This document shows positions 44,757 to 54,879 of a stretch of 64,000 nt of DNA, one piece after another. Every line of letters starts with the position of its first letter. Position 1 is the first letter of the stretch. Where the stretch lies: NCBI RefSeq assembly GCF_002006355.2, contig NZ_CP096980.1:4216001-4280000 (forward strand), given 5' to 3'. The position numbers were made by a program, and so were the translations under genes. The stretch comes from Clostridium felsineum DSM 794. Lineage in GTDB: Bacteria; Bacillota; Clostridia; Clostridiales; Clostridiaceae. The notes beneath the pieces are model-generated. The model was given only the letters and a program-made list of their open reading frames with translations. It did no database searches and had not been told where the DNA came from.

Positions 44757-46178
44757 CTACTCAACAACATGAACTTTAAGCATGTTTGTAGTACCTGATA
44801 CGTTTGTTGGTACTCCTGCAGCTACAACTACAAGATCTCCCTTTTTAACATAATCAGCTTCTTTTGCTTTTTCTACTGAAGTAGCTATAAGCTCATCTGT
44901 TGAACCAAATTTATCAGATATTATTGGATGTACTCCCCAGCTCATAGCAAGCTTTCTTGCTACTTTTTCAGATGGAGTAACAGCTATTACAGGTGCTTGT
45001 GGTCTATATTTTGAAACTGTTCTTGCTGTATTTCCTGTTTGAGTTGCAGTTATTATTGCTGCTGCATTTAAATCTGTTGCTGCTGTGCAAGTTCCAAAGC
45101 TTATTACATCTGCAGTATTTTTCTTTTCGTTTGCTTTTCTATCAGCTAAGAATTTATCATAATCAATTTCTTTTTCTGCTTCTTGAGCAATTTTTGCCAT
45201 TGTAGTTACAGCTTCTATTGGGTATGTTCCATTAGCGCTTTCACCACTTAACATTATTGCATCTGTTCCATCAAATATAGCATTTGCTATGTCTGAAGCT
45301 TCTGCTCTTGTAGGTCTTGGGTTTCTCATCATTGAGTCAAGCATTTGTGTTGCTGTTATAACAGGTTTTCCTGCTGCATTACATTTTTTGATTATCATTT
45401 TTTGGATTAATGGAACTCTTTGTATAGGAATTTCAACTCCCATATCTCCTCTAGCTACCATTATTCCATCAGAAACTTCTATAATAGCATCTATGTTATC
45501 AACGCCTTCTTGGTTTTCAATCTTAGAGAATATTTGAATATGGTCGCCACCATTTTCATCCAATACTTTTCTTATTGCAATTACATCTTCTGGTTTTCTT
45601 ATGAATGATGCACTTACCATATCTATTTCTTCTTGGCATCCAAATATTAAATCGCCCTTATCTTTGTCTGTCATTGCTGGAAGTTGTATTGAAACGTTTG
45701 GTACATTTACTCCTTTATGGCTTCCAACTAATCCAGTGTTAGCTACAGTACAAACAACGTTTGTTCCTTCTATAGCTTCTACTGTAAGTCCAACTAAACC
45801 GTCATCTATTAATATTGTGTTTCCTTTTTTTACATCTTTATATAAATCTTTATATGATATTGAACATTTTGTAGCATCTCCAACTATCTCTTCTCCACAG
45901 TGTATAGTGAATTTTGAACCTTTTTGAAGCTCAAGCTTTGAAGGATTGAAGTCTCCAGTTCTGATTTCTGGTCCTTTAGTATCAAGGCATATAGCTACTG
46001 GTTTGTTAAGTTTTTCTCTAACTTTCTTAACTAATGCTATTCTTCCACCGTGTTCTGCATGATCACCATGTGAAAAGTTATGTCTTGATGCATTCATTCC
46101 AGCCTTAACAAAAGCTGTTACAATCTCCTCTGTCTCACTTGCTGGTCCAACTGTAAAAATCATTTTAGTTTTTTGCAT
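44757..46178 (-). CDS. pyk: Pyruvate kinase
   Basis: A 473-residue glycolytic enzyme converting phosphoenolpyruvate and ADP to pyruvate and ATP. The N-terminal TVGPASE and MNASRHNFSHG carry the ATP-binding Arg/Asn/Ser, the active-site stretch has KIENQEGVDNID and VARGDMGVEIP, and the C-terminal allosteric domain ends the chain without the extra PEP-utiliser domain found in Bacillus. I start at the ATG at 46178 with GAGGAGAG upstream, six codons inside the open frame. It follows pfkA by about 90 bp, forming the usual pfk-pyk operon. Confidence 0.96.
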   Translation of the reverse strand: MQKTKMIFTVGPASETEEIVTAFVKAGMNASRHNFSHGDHAEHGGRIALVKKVREKLNKPVAICLDTKGPEIRTGDFNPSKLELQKGSKFTIHCGEEIVGDATKCSISYKDLYKDVKKGNTILIDDGLVGLTVEAIEGTNVVCTVANTGLVGSHKGVNVPNVSIQLPAMTDKDKGDLIFGCQEEIDMVSASFIRKPEDVIAIRKVLDENGGDHIQIFSKIENQEGVDNIDAIIEVSDGIMVARGDMGVEIPIQRVPLIQKMIIKKCNAAGKPVITATQMLDSMMRNPRPTRAEASDIANAIFDGTDAIMLSGESANGTYPIEAVTTMAKIAQEAEKEIDYDKFLADRKANEKKNTADVISFGTCTAATDLNAAAIITATQTGNTARTVSKYRPQAPVIAVTPSEKVARKLAMSWGVHPIISDKFGSTDELIATSVEKAKEADYVKKGDLVVVAAGVPTNVSGTTNMLKVHVVE

Positions 46179-46269
46179 TCTATATTCTCTCCTCATCTTT
46201 TATATAAATTGTGATTTGAAATAAAAAAATCATTTATATATGTTAATTAATCATTTGACTAATAACTAT

Positions 46270-47229
46270 CTATTTTGAAAGCATATTTGCTATATCATAC
46301 AATTTTTTATTGAAACTTCTTGGTACTGCTAAAGCCTCATCAATATCTTGATCCATTATTTCTCCTTGCTTAATTCCTATTACTCTAGAGGTCTTTCCTT
46401 CCATTAAAACTTCAACTGCCTTTACTCCCATTCTAGAAGCAAGCATTCTGTCAAAGGCTGATGGACTTCCTCCTCTTTGAATATGACCAAGTATTGTTGA
46501 CCTAGTTTCAAGTCCTGTAACTTCTTCAACTTTTTTTGCAAGTTCAGCTGCTCCTCCAACACCTTCTGCAAGGATTATAAGATTATGCATTTTTCCTCTT
46601 AACTTTCCTTCTAGTATGTTTTTACACAGCTCATTAAAATCATACCCTATTTCAGGTATTATTACACTTTCTGCTCCTCCTGCTATTCCAGAAAATAGAG
46701 CAATATCACCACAATCTCTTCCCATAACTTCTATTATGCTTACTCTTTCATGTGAAGTAGATGTATCTCTCAACTTATTGATTGCATCTAATACAGTGTT
46801 AAGTGTTGTATCAAAGCCTATTGTATAATCTGTATATGGAAGATCATTATCAATTGTACCTGGAAGTCCAACTGTCTTTACTCCTAACTTAGAAAGCTTT
46901 TGAGCTCCCATAAAGGAACCATTTCCACCTATTACAACAAGACCATCAATACCAAAAACCTTTAAAACCTCTGCTGCCTTTTTTCTAACTTCTTCTTTTA
47001 AAAATTCAGGACAGCGAGCTGTTCTAAGCATAGTTCCACCTCTTTGGATTATATCTGATACACTATGTCTATCCATATCAAATATTTCACCATTTATAAG
47101 TCCACTATATCCTCTTTGAATGCCTTTAACTTTAATACCCTTTTCAATGGCAGTCCTTACGACTGCTCTTATGGCAGCATTCATTCCTGGTGCATCTCCA
47201 CCACTTGTCAAAACAGCTATTGTTTTCAT
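46270..47229 (-). CDS. pfkA: 6-phosphofructokinase
   Basis: A 319-residue ATP-dependent phosphofructokinase phosphorylating fructose-6-phosphate, a control step of glycolysis. Seen: the ATP loop GGDAPGMNAAIR at residues 11-22, GGNGSFMGA, the catalytic PGTIDNDLPYTD with Asp as base, and IIEVMGRDCGD for substrate binding. Typical bacterial length. GGGAGG precedes the ATG. First gene of the pfkA-pyk pair, with its own promoter and a short leader hairpin. Confidence 0.97.
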   Translation of the reverse strand: MKTIAVLTSGGDAPGMNAAIRAVVRTAIEKGIKVKGIQRGYSGLINGEIFDMDRHSVSDIIQRGGTMLRTARCPEFLKEEVRKKAAEVLKVFGIDGLVVIGGNGSFMGAQKLSKLGVKTVGLPGTIDNDLPYTDYTIGFDTTLNTVLDAINKLRDTSTSHERVSIIEVMGRDCGDIALFSGIAGGAESVIIPEIGYDFNELCKNILEGKLRGKMHNLIILAEGVGGAAELAKKVEEVTGLETRSTILGHIQRGGSPSAFDRMLASRMGVKAVEVLMEGKTSRVIGIKQGEIMDQDIDEALAVPRSFNKKLYDIANMLSK

Positions 47230-47250
47230 ATTATACCTCCCATGACCATA

Positions 47251-47364
47251 GGGACTGAATTTGTCCCGGGTTGTTTATAGAAACAATTACTCATAGATAT
47301 TTTCAAACAACAACTTCTGAATTTCTTCGTATATAATTTTAATCGAAAAAGTAAAAATATTCAA
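47251..47364 (-). promoter_or_regulatory. pfkA promoter and leader hairpin
   Basis: On the minus strand TTGAAT (47359-47364), a 17-bp spacer and TAAAAT (47336-47341) form a good vegetative promoter, giving a leader of about 100 nt. Near its end GGGAC and GTCCC (47263-47267 and 47251-47255) can pair, just before the GGGAGG ribosome binding site. Confidence 0.6.
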
Positions 47365-47454
47365 TGGTTTTATAAAAAATATGCATATTTCCATTTTATA
47401 AGTAATCTCATAGTAATATTTTGTATATATTATGTGCAAAATATACCTTTCTAA

Positions 47455-50400
47455 TTATAACACTTTTACATTACTTTCGCCAAATTTATCTGTTAAAAAT
47501 TTAATTAAATCAACTTCCTTTTGAACCCAAAGAGCTCTATCTATAAGAAACTTTTTTCTTTCTTTCCTTGTGCACATATATATTGGGGTATCTCCAGTAT
47601 ATAAAGCAAGCATTTTTTTTATTTCTTTTATTGAATTTTTAACAGCAGCATCATCTTCAACAAGTATATATATTTTTTCTGTACTTTTAACAATTGGCAT
47701 TATTTCTTCACATATTACTTTAGGCTGCTCATCTTCTCTTTTGTTTATTCTACCTTTTATTATCACCATTTCGTCTTCCTTTATGTAGGTAGAATTTTTT
47801 TCTAGTATTTTAGGAAATATAACAACCTCTATTGAAGCATACATGTCTTCTACTCTTATGAATGCCATCATTGTATTACTTTTAGTAATTTTTTTAGTTA
47901 CAGAACTTATTATTCCACCGATTATAACTCTTGTTCCATCTTCAATTCCTGAAGTTTCATCTACCTTTATCTCATCATCTTCTAAGGATTGTTCTGCCAC
48001 TATATCTGATATTTTTATGCTGGTCATATTTTTCAAAGTTTCCTCATAATCTTCAAGGGGATGACCTGAAAGATATAATCCTGTCATTTCCTTCTCCATT
48101 GCAAGTAAATACTTTTTATCAAATTCTTTTATATCTGGATACTGAATTTCAACTTCTTCGTACTCATCTTGTGCAAAGTCCGTAAATAAATTCATCTGAC
48201 CTTTTATATTTTTCTTTCTCTGCCCTGAAATTCCATCCATTATTTTTTCAAACACAGCAAGAAGTTGTGACCTATAAATTTCAAGTGTATCGAACCCTCC
48301 TGCTTTTATTATACTCTCAACTGCTCTTTTGTTTACCTCTGAGGTATCAATTTTATTACAAAAATCCGTAAAGGAATTAAAACTACCCTTTTTCTGTCTT
48401 GATCTTACTATGCTCTCTATTACATTAACTCCTACATTTTTAATAGCAGCAAGACCAAACCTTATGGTATCCCCCTTTACTGTAAATCTTGAATAACTTT
48501 CATTTATGTCTGGAGGTAAAACCTGTATTTTTAATTCCTCTGCACACCTTATATAAAAAGCTACTTTTTCATTGTTACCCATAACACTGTTAAGCATAGC
48601 TGCTAAATATTCTGCTGGATAATAATGAATTAAATACGCTGTTTCATAGGCAACCACTGCATAGGCAGCCGCATGTGATTTGTTGAAAGCATAACTTGCA
48701 AAATCCATCATGGAATCAAATATCTCATTAGCTATTTTTTCAGAAATTCCATTTTTTATACATCCTGGTACTTCTACTTTACCATTTTCATCAACAACTC
48801 CATGTATAAAGTTATGTCTTTCTTCTTCCATAACATGATGCTTTTTCTTAGACATAGCACGTCTTACAAGGTCACTTCTTCCCATTGAGTACCCTGCTAA
48901 GTCCCTTACTATCTGCATTACCTGTTCTTGATATATTATACATCCATAAGTTACATCTAAAATATGTTTAAGCTCTGGAGTAACATATTTTATTTCTTCA
49001 GGATTATTTTTGTTTCTTATATATCTTGGTATTTCATTCATAGGACCTGGTCTATAAAGACTTATTCCCGCTATTATATCCTCTAAACTATCTGGCTTAA
49101 GTTCTTTCATAAAACTAGTCATACCTGCAGATTCAAGCTGAAATACTCCTACAGTTTTACCTTCACCGATCATCTTATATACGCCAGCATCATCAAAATC
49201 TATGCTATCGATGTCTATATCTATATTTCTATTTTGTTTAACCATTTTTATTGTGTCATTGATAACTGTAAGAGTTCTTAAACCTAAGAAGTCCATCTTT
49301 AAAAGTCCAAGTTCTTCAAGTATGCCCATAGTAAATTGAGCTACTATAGATTCCTCATTTTTCAAAAGCGGAACATAATTTACAAGTGGCTGGGAAGCTA
49401 TTACAACTCCAGCAGCATGAGTTGAGGTATGCCTTGGAAGCCCTTCTAGCTTTCTTGATATATCTATTAAATCCTTTATTCTCTCATCATCATCATATAC
49501 AGCTTTAAGCTCTGGGTTCATCTCTAGAGCCTTATCAATAGTTATATTTAGAACATTAGGAATCATTTTAGCTATTCTATCAACCTCACCATAAGAATAA
49601 TTCATAGCTCTTCCAACGTCTCTTATACAAAGTCTTGCTGCCATTGTTCCAAAGGTTACAATTTGAGAAACAGAATCTTTACCATACTTTTCAACCACAT
49701 AATCTATTACCTTTTGGCGATTTTCATAGCAAAAATCACTATCAATATCAGGCATAGAAACTCTGTCTGGGTTTAAAAATCTTTCAAAAATAAGACTATA
49801 CTTAATTGGGTCGATCTTGGTTATTCCAAGAGTATATGCAACAATTGATCCCGCAGCAGACCCTCTACCTGGTCCAGTTGGCACTCCATTTTCTCTTGCA
49901 AACTTAATAAAATCCCAAACTATTAAAAAGTAATCTACATATCCCATTTCTTTTATTATGCCAAGCTCATATTCTAGTCTTTCTATAATGGTATCTGTAA
50001 TATCCTTATATCTTTCTCTTAAGCCTTCATAACATAAGTCCTTTAGGTACTCATAGTGATCTATTCCTTCTTTAAGAGGAAAATTTGGAAGCTTTGATTC
50101 ATGAAATTTATATTCAAAATTACATTGATCAGCTATTTTAGAAGTATTGAGTAATGCATCTTTTACATAAGAAAACTGTTCGTACATTTCCTCTTGACTT
50201 TTAAGATAAAATTGCTCAGGAGCATACCTCATTCTATTTTCTTCATCAACAGTCTTACCTGTTTGTATACATAAAAGTACATCATGTGCTATAGAATCTT
50301 CTTTATTTATGTAATGAACATCATTAGTAGCTATCAGTGGTATATCAAGCTCTTTTGACATTTCTACTAAAGCATCATTAACCTTCATATCATTCTTAAG

Positions 50401-50946
50401 TGCATGATATTGAAGTTCTAAGTAAAAGCCTTCTTTGAAAGTTTCCTTATAAAAAAGTGCTGCCTTTTTTGCACGTTCAAGATTATCTTTTAATATATAA
50501 GATTGAACCTCTCCTCCAAAACACGCACTTGAAGCTATCAGTCCTTCACTATGACTCATTAAATAATCATGATCTACTCTTGGTTTGTAATAAAAACCGT
50601 CAATAGATGCCTTAGATACTATCTCCATTAAATTTTTGTAGCCAACTTCATTCTTAACAAGCAAAACCAAATGATAGGTTTCATTTTCAGCATCAGGATG
50701 CTTTATATGCATAGACTTACCTGCCACATAAATTTCACACCCTATTATAGGTTTTATGCCTACTTCTTTTGCGGCCTTATAAAACTCCACACATCCATAC
50801 ATTGCACCATGGTCCGTTATTGCAATACTTTTCATGCCGAGCTCTTTTGCACGCTTAACTAGTTTTTTAACCTTACCGGAACCATCAAGGAGACTGTATT
50901 CGGTATGGACATGAAGATGAACAAAATCTTTAAATTCAGCCTCCAT
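47455..50946 (-). CDS. dnaE: DNA polymerase III alpha subunit, DnaE type
   Basis: An 1163-residue replicative-type polymerase. The N-terminal PHP domain (HVHTEYSLLDG at residues 12-22), the palm with the catalytic Asp pair in MPDIDSDF, the fingers, the helix-hairpin-helix region and the C-terminal OB domain are in the usual order and length. In Firmicutes DnaE works beside PolC, extending primers on the lagging strand. It follows the small Dabb protein gene in a long minus-strand cluster. The fully retained PHP metal residues may give proofreading; this is inferred. Confidence 0.97.
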   Translation of the reverse strand: MEAEFKDFVHLHVHTEYSLLDGSGKVKKLVKRAKELGMKSIAITDHGAMYGCVEFYKAAKEVGIKPIIGCEIYVAGKSMHIKHPDAENETYHLVLLVKNEVGYKNLMEIVSKASIDGFYYKPRVDHDYLMSHSEGLIASSACFGGEVQSYILKDNLERAKKAALFYKETFKEGFYLELQYHALKNDMKVNDALVEMSKELDIPLIATNDVHYINKEDSIAHDVLLCIQTGKTVDEENRMRYAPEQFYLKSQEEMYEQFSYVKDALLNTSKIADQCNFEYKFHESKLPNFPLKEGIDHYEYLKDLCYEGLRERYKDITDTIIERLEYELGIIKEMGYVDYFLIVWDFIKFARENGVPTGPGRGSAAGSIVAYTLGITKIDPIKYSLIFERFLNPDRVSMPDIDSDFCYENRQKVIDYVVEKYGKDSVSQIVTFGTMAARLCIRDVGRAMNYSYGEVDRIAKMIPNVLNITIDKALEMNPELKAVYDDDERIKDLIDISRKLEGLPRHTSTHAAGVVIASQPLVNYVPLLKNEESIVAQFTMGILEELGLLKMDFLGLRTLTVINDTIKMVKQNRNIDIDIDSIDFDDAGVYKMIGEGKTVGVFQLESAGMTSFMKELKPDSLEDIIAGISLYRPGPMNEIPRYIRNKNNPEEIKYVTPELKHILDVTYGCIIYQEQVMQIVRDLAGYSMGRSDLVRRAMSKKKHHVMEEERHNFIHGVVDENGKVEVPGCIKNGISEKIANEIFDSMMDFASYAFNKSHAAAYAVVAYETAYLIHYYPAEYLAAMLNSVMGNNEKVAFYIRCAEELKIQVLPPDINESYSRFTVKGDTIRFGLAAIKNVGVNVIESIVRSRQKKGSFNSFTDFCNKIDTSEVNKRAVESIIKAGGFDTLEIYRSQLLAVFEKIMDGISGQRKKNIKGQMNLFTDFAQDEYEEVEIQYPDIKEFDKKYLLAMEKEMTGLYLSGHPLEDYEETLKNMTSIKISDIVAEQSLEDDEIKVDETSGIEDGTRVIIGGIISSVTKKITKSNTMMAFIRVEDMYASIEVVIFPKILEKNSTYIKEDEMVIIKGRINKREDEQPKVICEEIMPIVKSTEKIYILVEDDAAVKNSIKEIKKMLALYTGDTPIYMCTRKERKKFLIDRALWVQKEVDLIKFLTDKFGESNVKVL

Positions 50947-50963
50947 TAATACTCATCCCTTCT

Positions 50964-51248
50964 TTAGTCTTCAAAATCTACCGAAGCAGAACTTTGTATA
51001 AACTCTTTTGTTTTTTTCATAACTACATCTACATGATATGGATGTACCTGATAAGTCTCCATATCCTTCAAAGAGTCAAATTTAATTATAAGTGCTATAT
51101 CATATGCTCTTTGAGAATGAACTACATCTACTCCAACCTTAACTTTTCTTGCAAAATCTATATTTCCTTCAATAGATTGAAAAATCTTTTTTACTTCATT
51201 AACATTTTTTCTATCGTTCAGCTTAAAAAACACAATATGTGTAAACAT
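50964..51248 (-). CDS. Dabb-domain (stress-responsive A/B barrel) protein
   Basis: A 94-residue single-domain protein: the opening MFTHIVFFKLND, the central YDIALIIKFDS and the closing YQVHPYHVDVVMKK..SSASVDFED match the Dabb family of ferredoxin-like alpha/beta-barrel dimers. Function is generally unknown; some plant relatives respond to stress and others are cyclases. It sits between the CBS/hotdog regulator and dnaE with about 15 bp on each side, so it is co-transcribed with them. Confidence 0.9.
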   Translation of the reverse strand: MFTHIVFFKLNDRKNVNEVKKIFQSIEGNIDFARKVKVGVDVVHSQRAYDIALIIKFDSLKDMETYQVHPYHVDVVMKKTKEFIQSSASVDFED

Positions 51249-51260
51249 ACAAATTCCTCC

Positions 51261-52565
51261 CTATACCTTTAATAATTTTACAGAAAGTATTGATTTTGCT
51301 ATACTTTCTCCATTATCGCTTACCATATCAACCTCTAGTTTACCAAAATATCTCCCAATACTTAAAACTCTAGTATGTATATTTATAATGTTATCCATTT
51401 GAACGGGTTTTAAAAAATAAGTAGAGATACTATCTATTGAAATATTAGTATTATTTTGCTGTTTAAGTGTCATAACTCCGGCTGTGGAAAGAAGCATATT
51501 TAAAGAATTCCAAGATACGGTTCCTATTGGTTCAAGCATCTCTGTCACTATCTTACCTGAAAACTCCATACCATCTTCTACATATGAATAATCGAAATTT
51601 TTTAATATAAGATCTTCTAATTTTTCTCCTATTTGTGGTTGTCTTAATATGTACTGCAGAGCCTTTATAACTTCCACACTGGTAACAGTACCCAATAATT
51701 TATCATTATTATCCACTACAGGGCACATAGATATCTTTTCCCAACCCATAACATGCGCAATATATGCAACAGTAGTCTTATAATTTACAGTCAAAGGCTT
51801 TCTGTTTATATACTTCTCTATAGCCTCACTGCCTTTAACCTCTACAACATCTTTTACAGAAATTATTCCTATAAGCTTTTTATTCTTGTCTACTACTGAA
51901 TATACACTCATATTAAATTCTTTACTATAGGATCTCAGTTTTTCAACACTATCAGAACTTCTAAGATATTTAGGTGCTTCTTCCATTATATCTTCCACAA
52001 GAATTATATCTTTTTTAATAAGATTTTCAGATATAGCTTTATTTATTATACTTGCTATAGTAAAAGTATCGTAATTAGATGATATTACTGGAAGACATCT
52101 TTCGTTAGCCAATCTTTTTATCTCATTACTACAATCAAAGCCGCCTGTTATAAGAACTGCCATGTTATTAAGTATTGCAAGCTTTTGAACATCTTCTCTA
52201 TTTCCAACAATCATAAGACTTCCCGGATCTATGTACTTACCTATTACATCCGTTGTCATAGCTCCAATAACAAATTTTTTAAGAACCTTATCTATTCCGT
52301 TTGCCCCACCTATTACAGAACCCTCTATTATGCTTACAATTTCTCTATAAGTAAGAGCCTCTATATTTTTTTTCTCAACCTTTTTTATTCTTACCGTTCC
52401 TACTCTTGGTATCGTAGTTACTAAACCTAAATTATCACATTCCTTAATAGCTCTATAGGCTGTTCCTTCACTAACACTTAAATTACTTGCTATCCCTCTT
52501 ACAGATATTTTAGTACCAGCTTTTAAAGACATAATATGATTTATTATCTCTTCGTGCTTAGACAT
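51261..52565 (-). CDS. HTH-DRTGG-CBS-hotdog regulator (YtoI-like)
   Basis: A 434-residue multidomain protein. Residues 1-65 form a winged helix (IRGIASNLSVSEGTAYRAIKECDNLGLV), 75-185 a DRTGG domain, 195-310 two CBS motifs for adenine-nucleotide sensing, and 320-432 a hotdog thioesterase-like domain. This is the domain order of Bacillus YtoI, whose exact role is not settled; it probably couples a nucleotide or CoA-ester signal to DNA binding. It ends 3 bp before the WhiA gene in the minus-strand series. Confidence 0.88.
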   Translation of the reverse strand: MSKHEEIINHIMSLKAGTKISVRGIASNLSVSEGTAYRAIKECDNLGLVTTIPRVGTVRIKKVEKKNIEALTYREIVSIIEGSVIGGANGIDKVLKKFVIGAMTTDVIGKYIDPGSLMIVGNREDVQKLAILNNMAVLITGGFDCSNEIKRLANERCLPVISSNYDTFTIASIINKAISENLIKKDIILVEDIMEEAPKYLRSSDSVEKLRSYSKEFNMSVYSVVDKNKKLIGIISVKDVVEVKGSEAIEKYINRKPLTVNYKTTVAYIAHVMGWEKISMCPVVDNNDKLLGTVTSVEVIKALQYILRQPQIGEKLEDLILKNFDYSYVEDGMEFSGKIVTEMLEPIGTVSWNSLNMLLSTAGVMTLKQQNNTNISIDSISTYFLKPVQMDNIINIHTRVLSIGRYFGKLEVDMVSDNGESIAKSILSVKLLKV

Positions 52566-52568
52566 TTA

Positions 52569-53522
52569 CTATCTCCCCTCTTTTTTTAGTTCTTCTGCTA
52601 TTTTTTCTATTTTTCTTAATCTATGGTTTACTCCTGATTTTCCAACAGGAGGCTCTAGCATTTTGCCTAGTTCTTTTAATGATTCATCAGGATAGTTAAC
52701 TCTAAGTGTTGCTATTTCTCTAAGATTCTCAGGTAATCTTGAAAGTCCAATTTGTTTTTCTATAAGCTTTATGCTTTCTATTTGCCTTACAGAAGCATTT
52801 ACCGTTTTACTAAGATTAGCAGTTTCACAGTTAACAAGTCTATTTATATTGTTTCTCATTTCTTTTAGTATTCTTATATTCTCTAGTTCAAGTAAACTTG
52901 TGTGTGCTCCAATAATATTAAGTAAATCTACTACCTGCTCTCCTTCTTTTATATAAACCACGTAACTATTCTTTCTTTGTATAACCTTTGAATTAAGGCC
53001 ATAACTATTTATTAGTTCTTTAAGGTTACTAGCATAATCTTCATTATGAGTTACAAATTCAAGATGGTACATTTTTTCAGGATTACTTACACTTCCGCCT
53101 CCTAAAAAAGCACCTCTTATATACATCCTTTTGCTTTCATCATCTTTGACTATTTCCTTCGGTATATCATAATTCAAGGTTATAATACCATCTTCATTTT
53201 TCATAACTCCAACATTCTTTAATAATTCTCTTACACCCATTTCTTCCGTTATTGAAATAACATATACATTATTTTTTTTAAGAGAATTACTCTTTTTCAC
53301 CATTATTTCAGTATGTATATCAAAACTTTTTTTTAATAATTTAAAGACAAGCCTTGCTATTGCAGGGTTTTCTGTAATAATCTTAAAACTTATCTTTCTA
53401 TTTCCTTCCAGCGCTAAGGTTCCACTAGCTTTCATTATCGCTGATAAAACTGCTATAGTTTCACTTTTACTATAATCATCGTATCTGCAAACCTCGCTTT
53501 TAACTTTAGATGAAAATGACAT
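52569..53522 (-). CDS. whiA: WhiA-type DNA-binding protein
   Basis: A 317-residue WhiA: residues 1-220 carry the two LAGLIDADG-like domains without endonuclease residues (the RGAFLGGGSVSNPEKMYHLEF motif), and the C-terminal 85 residues are the helix-turn-helix (LSRLPENLREIATLRVNYPDESLKELGKML..KSGVNHRLRKI). In Firmicutes it is a conserved chromosome-associated protein affecting cell division and chromosome organisation. It sits one base past yvcK, in the classic rapZ-yvcK-whiA trio. Confidence 0.95.
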   Translation of the reverse strand: MSFSSKVKSEVCRYDDYSKSETIAVLSAIMKASGTLALEGNRKISFKIITENPAIARLVFKLLKKSFDIHTEIMVKKSNSLKKNNVYVISITEEMGVRELLKNVGVMKNEDGIITLNYDIPKEIVKDDESKRMYIRGAFLGGGSVSNPEKMYHLEFVTHNEDYASNLKELINSYGLNSKVIQRKNSYVVYIKEGEQVVDLLNIIGAHTSLLELENIRILKEMRNNINRLVNCETANLSKTVNASVRQIESIKLIEKQIGLSRLPENLREIATLRVNYPDESLKELGKMLEPPVGKSGVNHRLRKIEKIAEELKKEGR

Positions 53523-53523
53523 C

Positions 53524-54879
53524 TTAATTACCCCTGTTTTCTTTTTCTAATTTTCTATTTTCTTTAAGTCTTTGTGATAAATAGAAGTATTCTATTATCT
53601 TCTTTCTATCATAGAATAATTTCTTATCCATTATGGTTTCCACTAAAATTTTTGCAATTTCATCTGAGTCATGTCTAACAAATCCATCTTTTATTTTAAT
53701 AAAGTTTCCCTCTACTATTCCAACACCAATTTTATCTAGTTCATCTTTATCTATTTTTACAAGCTCAGAAGTTTTTTCAAAATACTTTTTCTTTAATTCC
53801 TCACTAACAGTACCGTTGTTTACAAGTGTATAGTCCACCACTCTGCCTCCGACATGTTTTGTTATAGCATTTATATGATCTGCTACCGAAAAATTATCTG
53901 TTTCTCCTGGCTGAGTCATGATATTGGAAACATAAAGCTTTAATGCTTTTGTCTTTAATAGAGCGTTGCCTATATCCCTTACCAAAAGATTAGGTATAAC
54001 ACTAGTGAATAAACTACCAGGTCCTAGTACTATAGCATCTGCCTCTTTGATTGCCTGAACTGTTTCATGAAGTGCTCTTGCATTTTCAGGATCTATAAAT
54101 ATTTTTTCTATTGGACTTTCATACATAATAGCCTGTTCTGGTATATTGGATTCTCCCTCTACAACAACACCATTTTTAAGCTTTGCTTTTAAAATCACAT
54201 TATCTAATGTTACAGGAAGTACTTTACCTGTAACTGCAAGAACTGAACTCATCTTATGAACTGCTTCCTCAAAGTTAGTTGATATTCCATCCATTGCAGC
54301 AAGAAATAAGTTTCCAAAACTTTGATTCTTAAGTCTTCCATCTTTAAACCTATACTGAAGTAAATCTTCCATTAACGGCTCAGTATCTGATAATGCCAAA
54401 ATACAGTTTCTTATATCTCCGGGAGGTAGTATTCCTAGATCTTCTCTAAGTGCTCCTGAACCACCTCCATCATCCGCTACTGTAACCACTGCTGTTATAT
54501 TGGAGGTATAGTATTTAAGACCTCTTAAAAGAGTTGATAAACCTGTTCCTCCTCCAATTGCAACTATTTTAGGACCTTTAACAAGAAGTCTTTTTTCATA
54601 TATAAGATTTCCAAGCTTCCTTGAATCCAAGGATACATTTAAATACCCCTTATTTATCAAGGATATAACTGATTTCATACCTTGTGTTAGAGAAATATAA
54701 AGGATAAATGCCCCAACCATTATTAAAAATATATAAAAGGCTTTATAGTATAAATTGTAGTAACTTCCCTTAGTAATCAATTCTGCTAGGGCAAAGGAAA
54801 TAAATAATACTCCCATTCCTCCTAGCATAATCCACCTTTTAAGCTTAATACCAGGCTTTATCCAATCAATAAACTTCAT
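53524..54879 (-). CDS. yvcK: YvcK/GlmR (gluconeogenesis factor, CofD-like)
   Basis: A 451-residue protein with two N-terminal membrane helices (residues 15-62), then the CofD/UPF0052 Rossmann domain (IGGGTGLSTLLRGLK; VTVADDGGGSGALRE; PPGDIRNCI). The membrane part is longer than in B. subtilis YvcK. The family binds UDP-GlcNAc and adjusts carbon flow into the cell wall. The ATG overlaps the rapZ stop by four bases. Confidence 0.95.
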   Translation of the reverse strand: MKFIDWIKPGIKLKRWIMLGGMGVLFISFALAELITKGSYYNLYYKAFYIFLIMVGAFILYISLTQGMKSVISLINKGYLNVSLDSRKLGNLIYEKRLLVKGPKIVAIGGGTGLSTLLRGLKYYTSNITAVVTVADDGGGSGALREDLGILPPGDIRNCILALSDTEPLMEDLLQYRFKDGRLKNQSFGNLFLAAMDGISTNFEEAVHKMSSVLAVTGKVLPVTLDNVILKAKLKNGVVVEGESNIPEQAIMYESPIEKIFIDPENARALHETVQAIKEADAIVLGPGSLFTSVIPNLLVRDIGNALLKTKALKLYVSNIMTQPGETDNFSVADHINAITKHVGGRVVDYTLVNNGTVSEELKKKYFEKTSELVKIDKDELDKIGVGIVEGNFIKIKDGFVRHDSDEIAKILVETIMDKKLFYDRKKIIEYFYLSQRLKENRKLEKENRGN

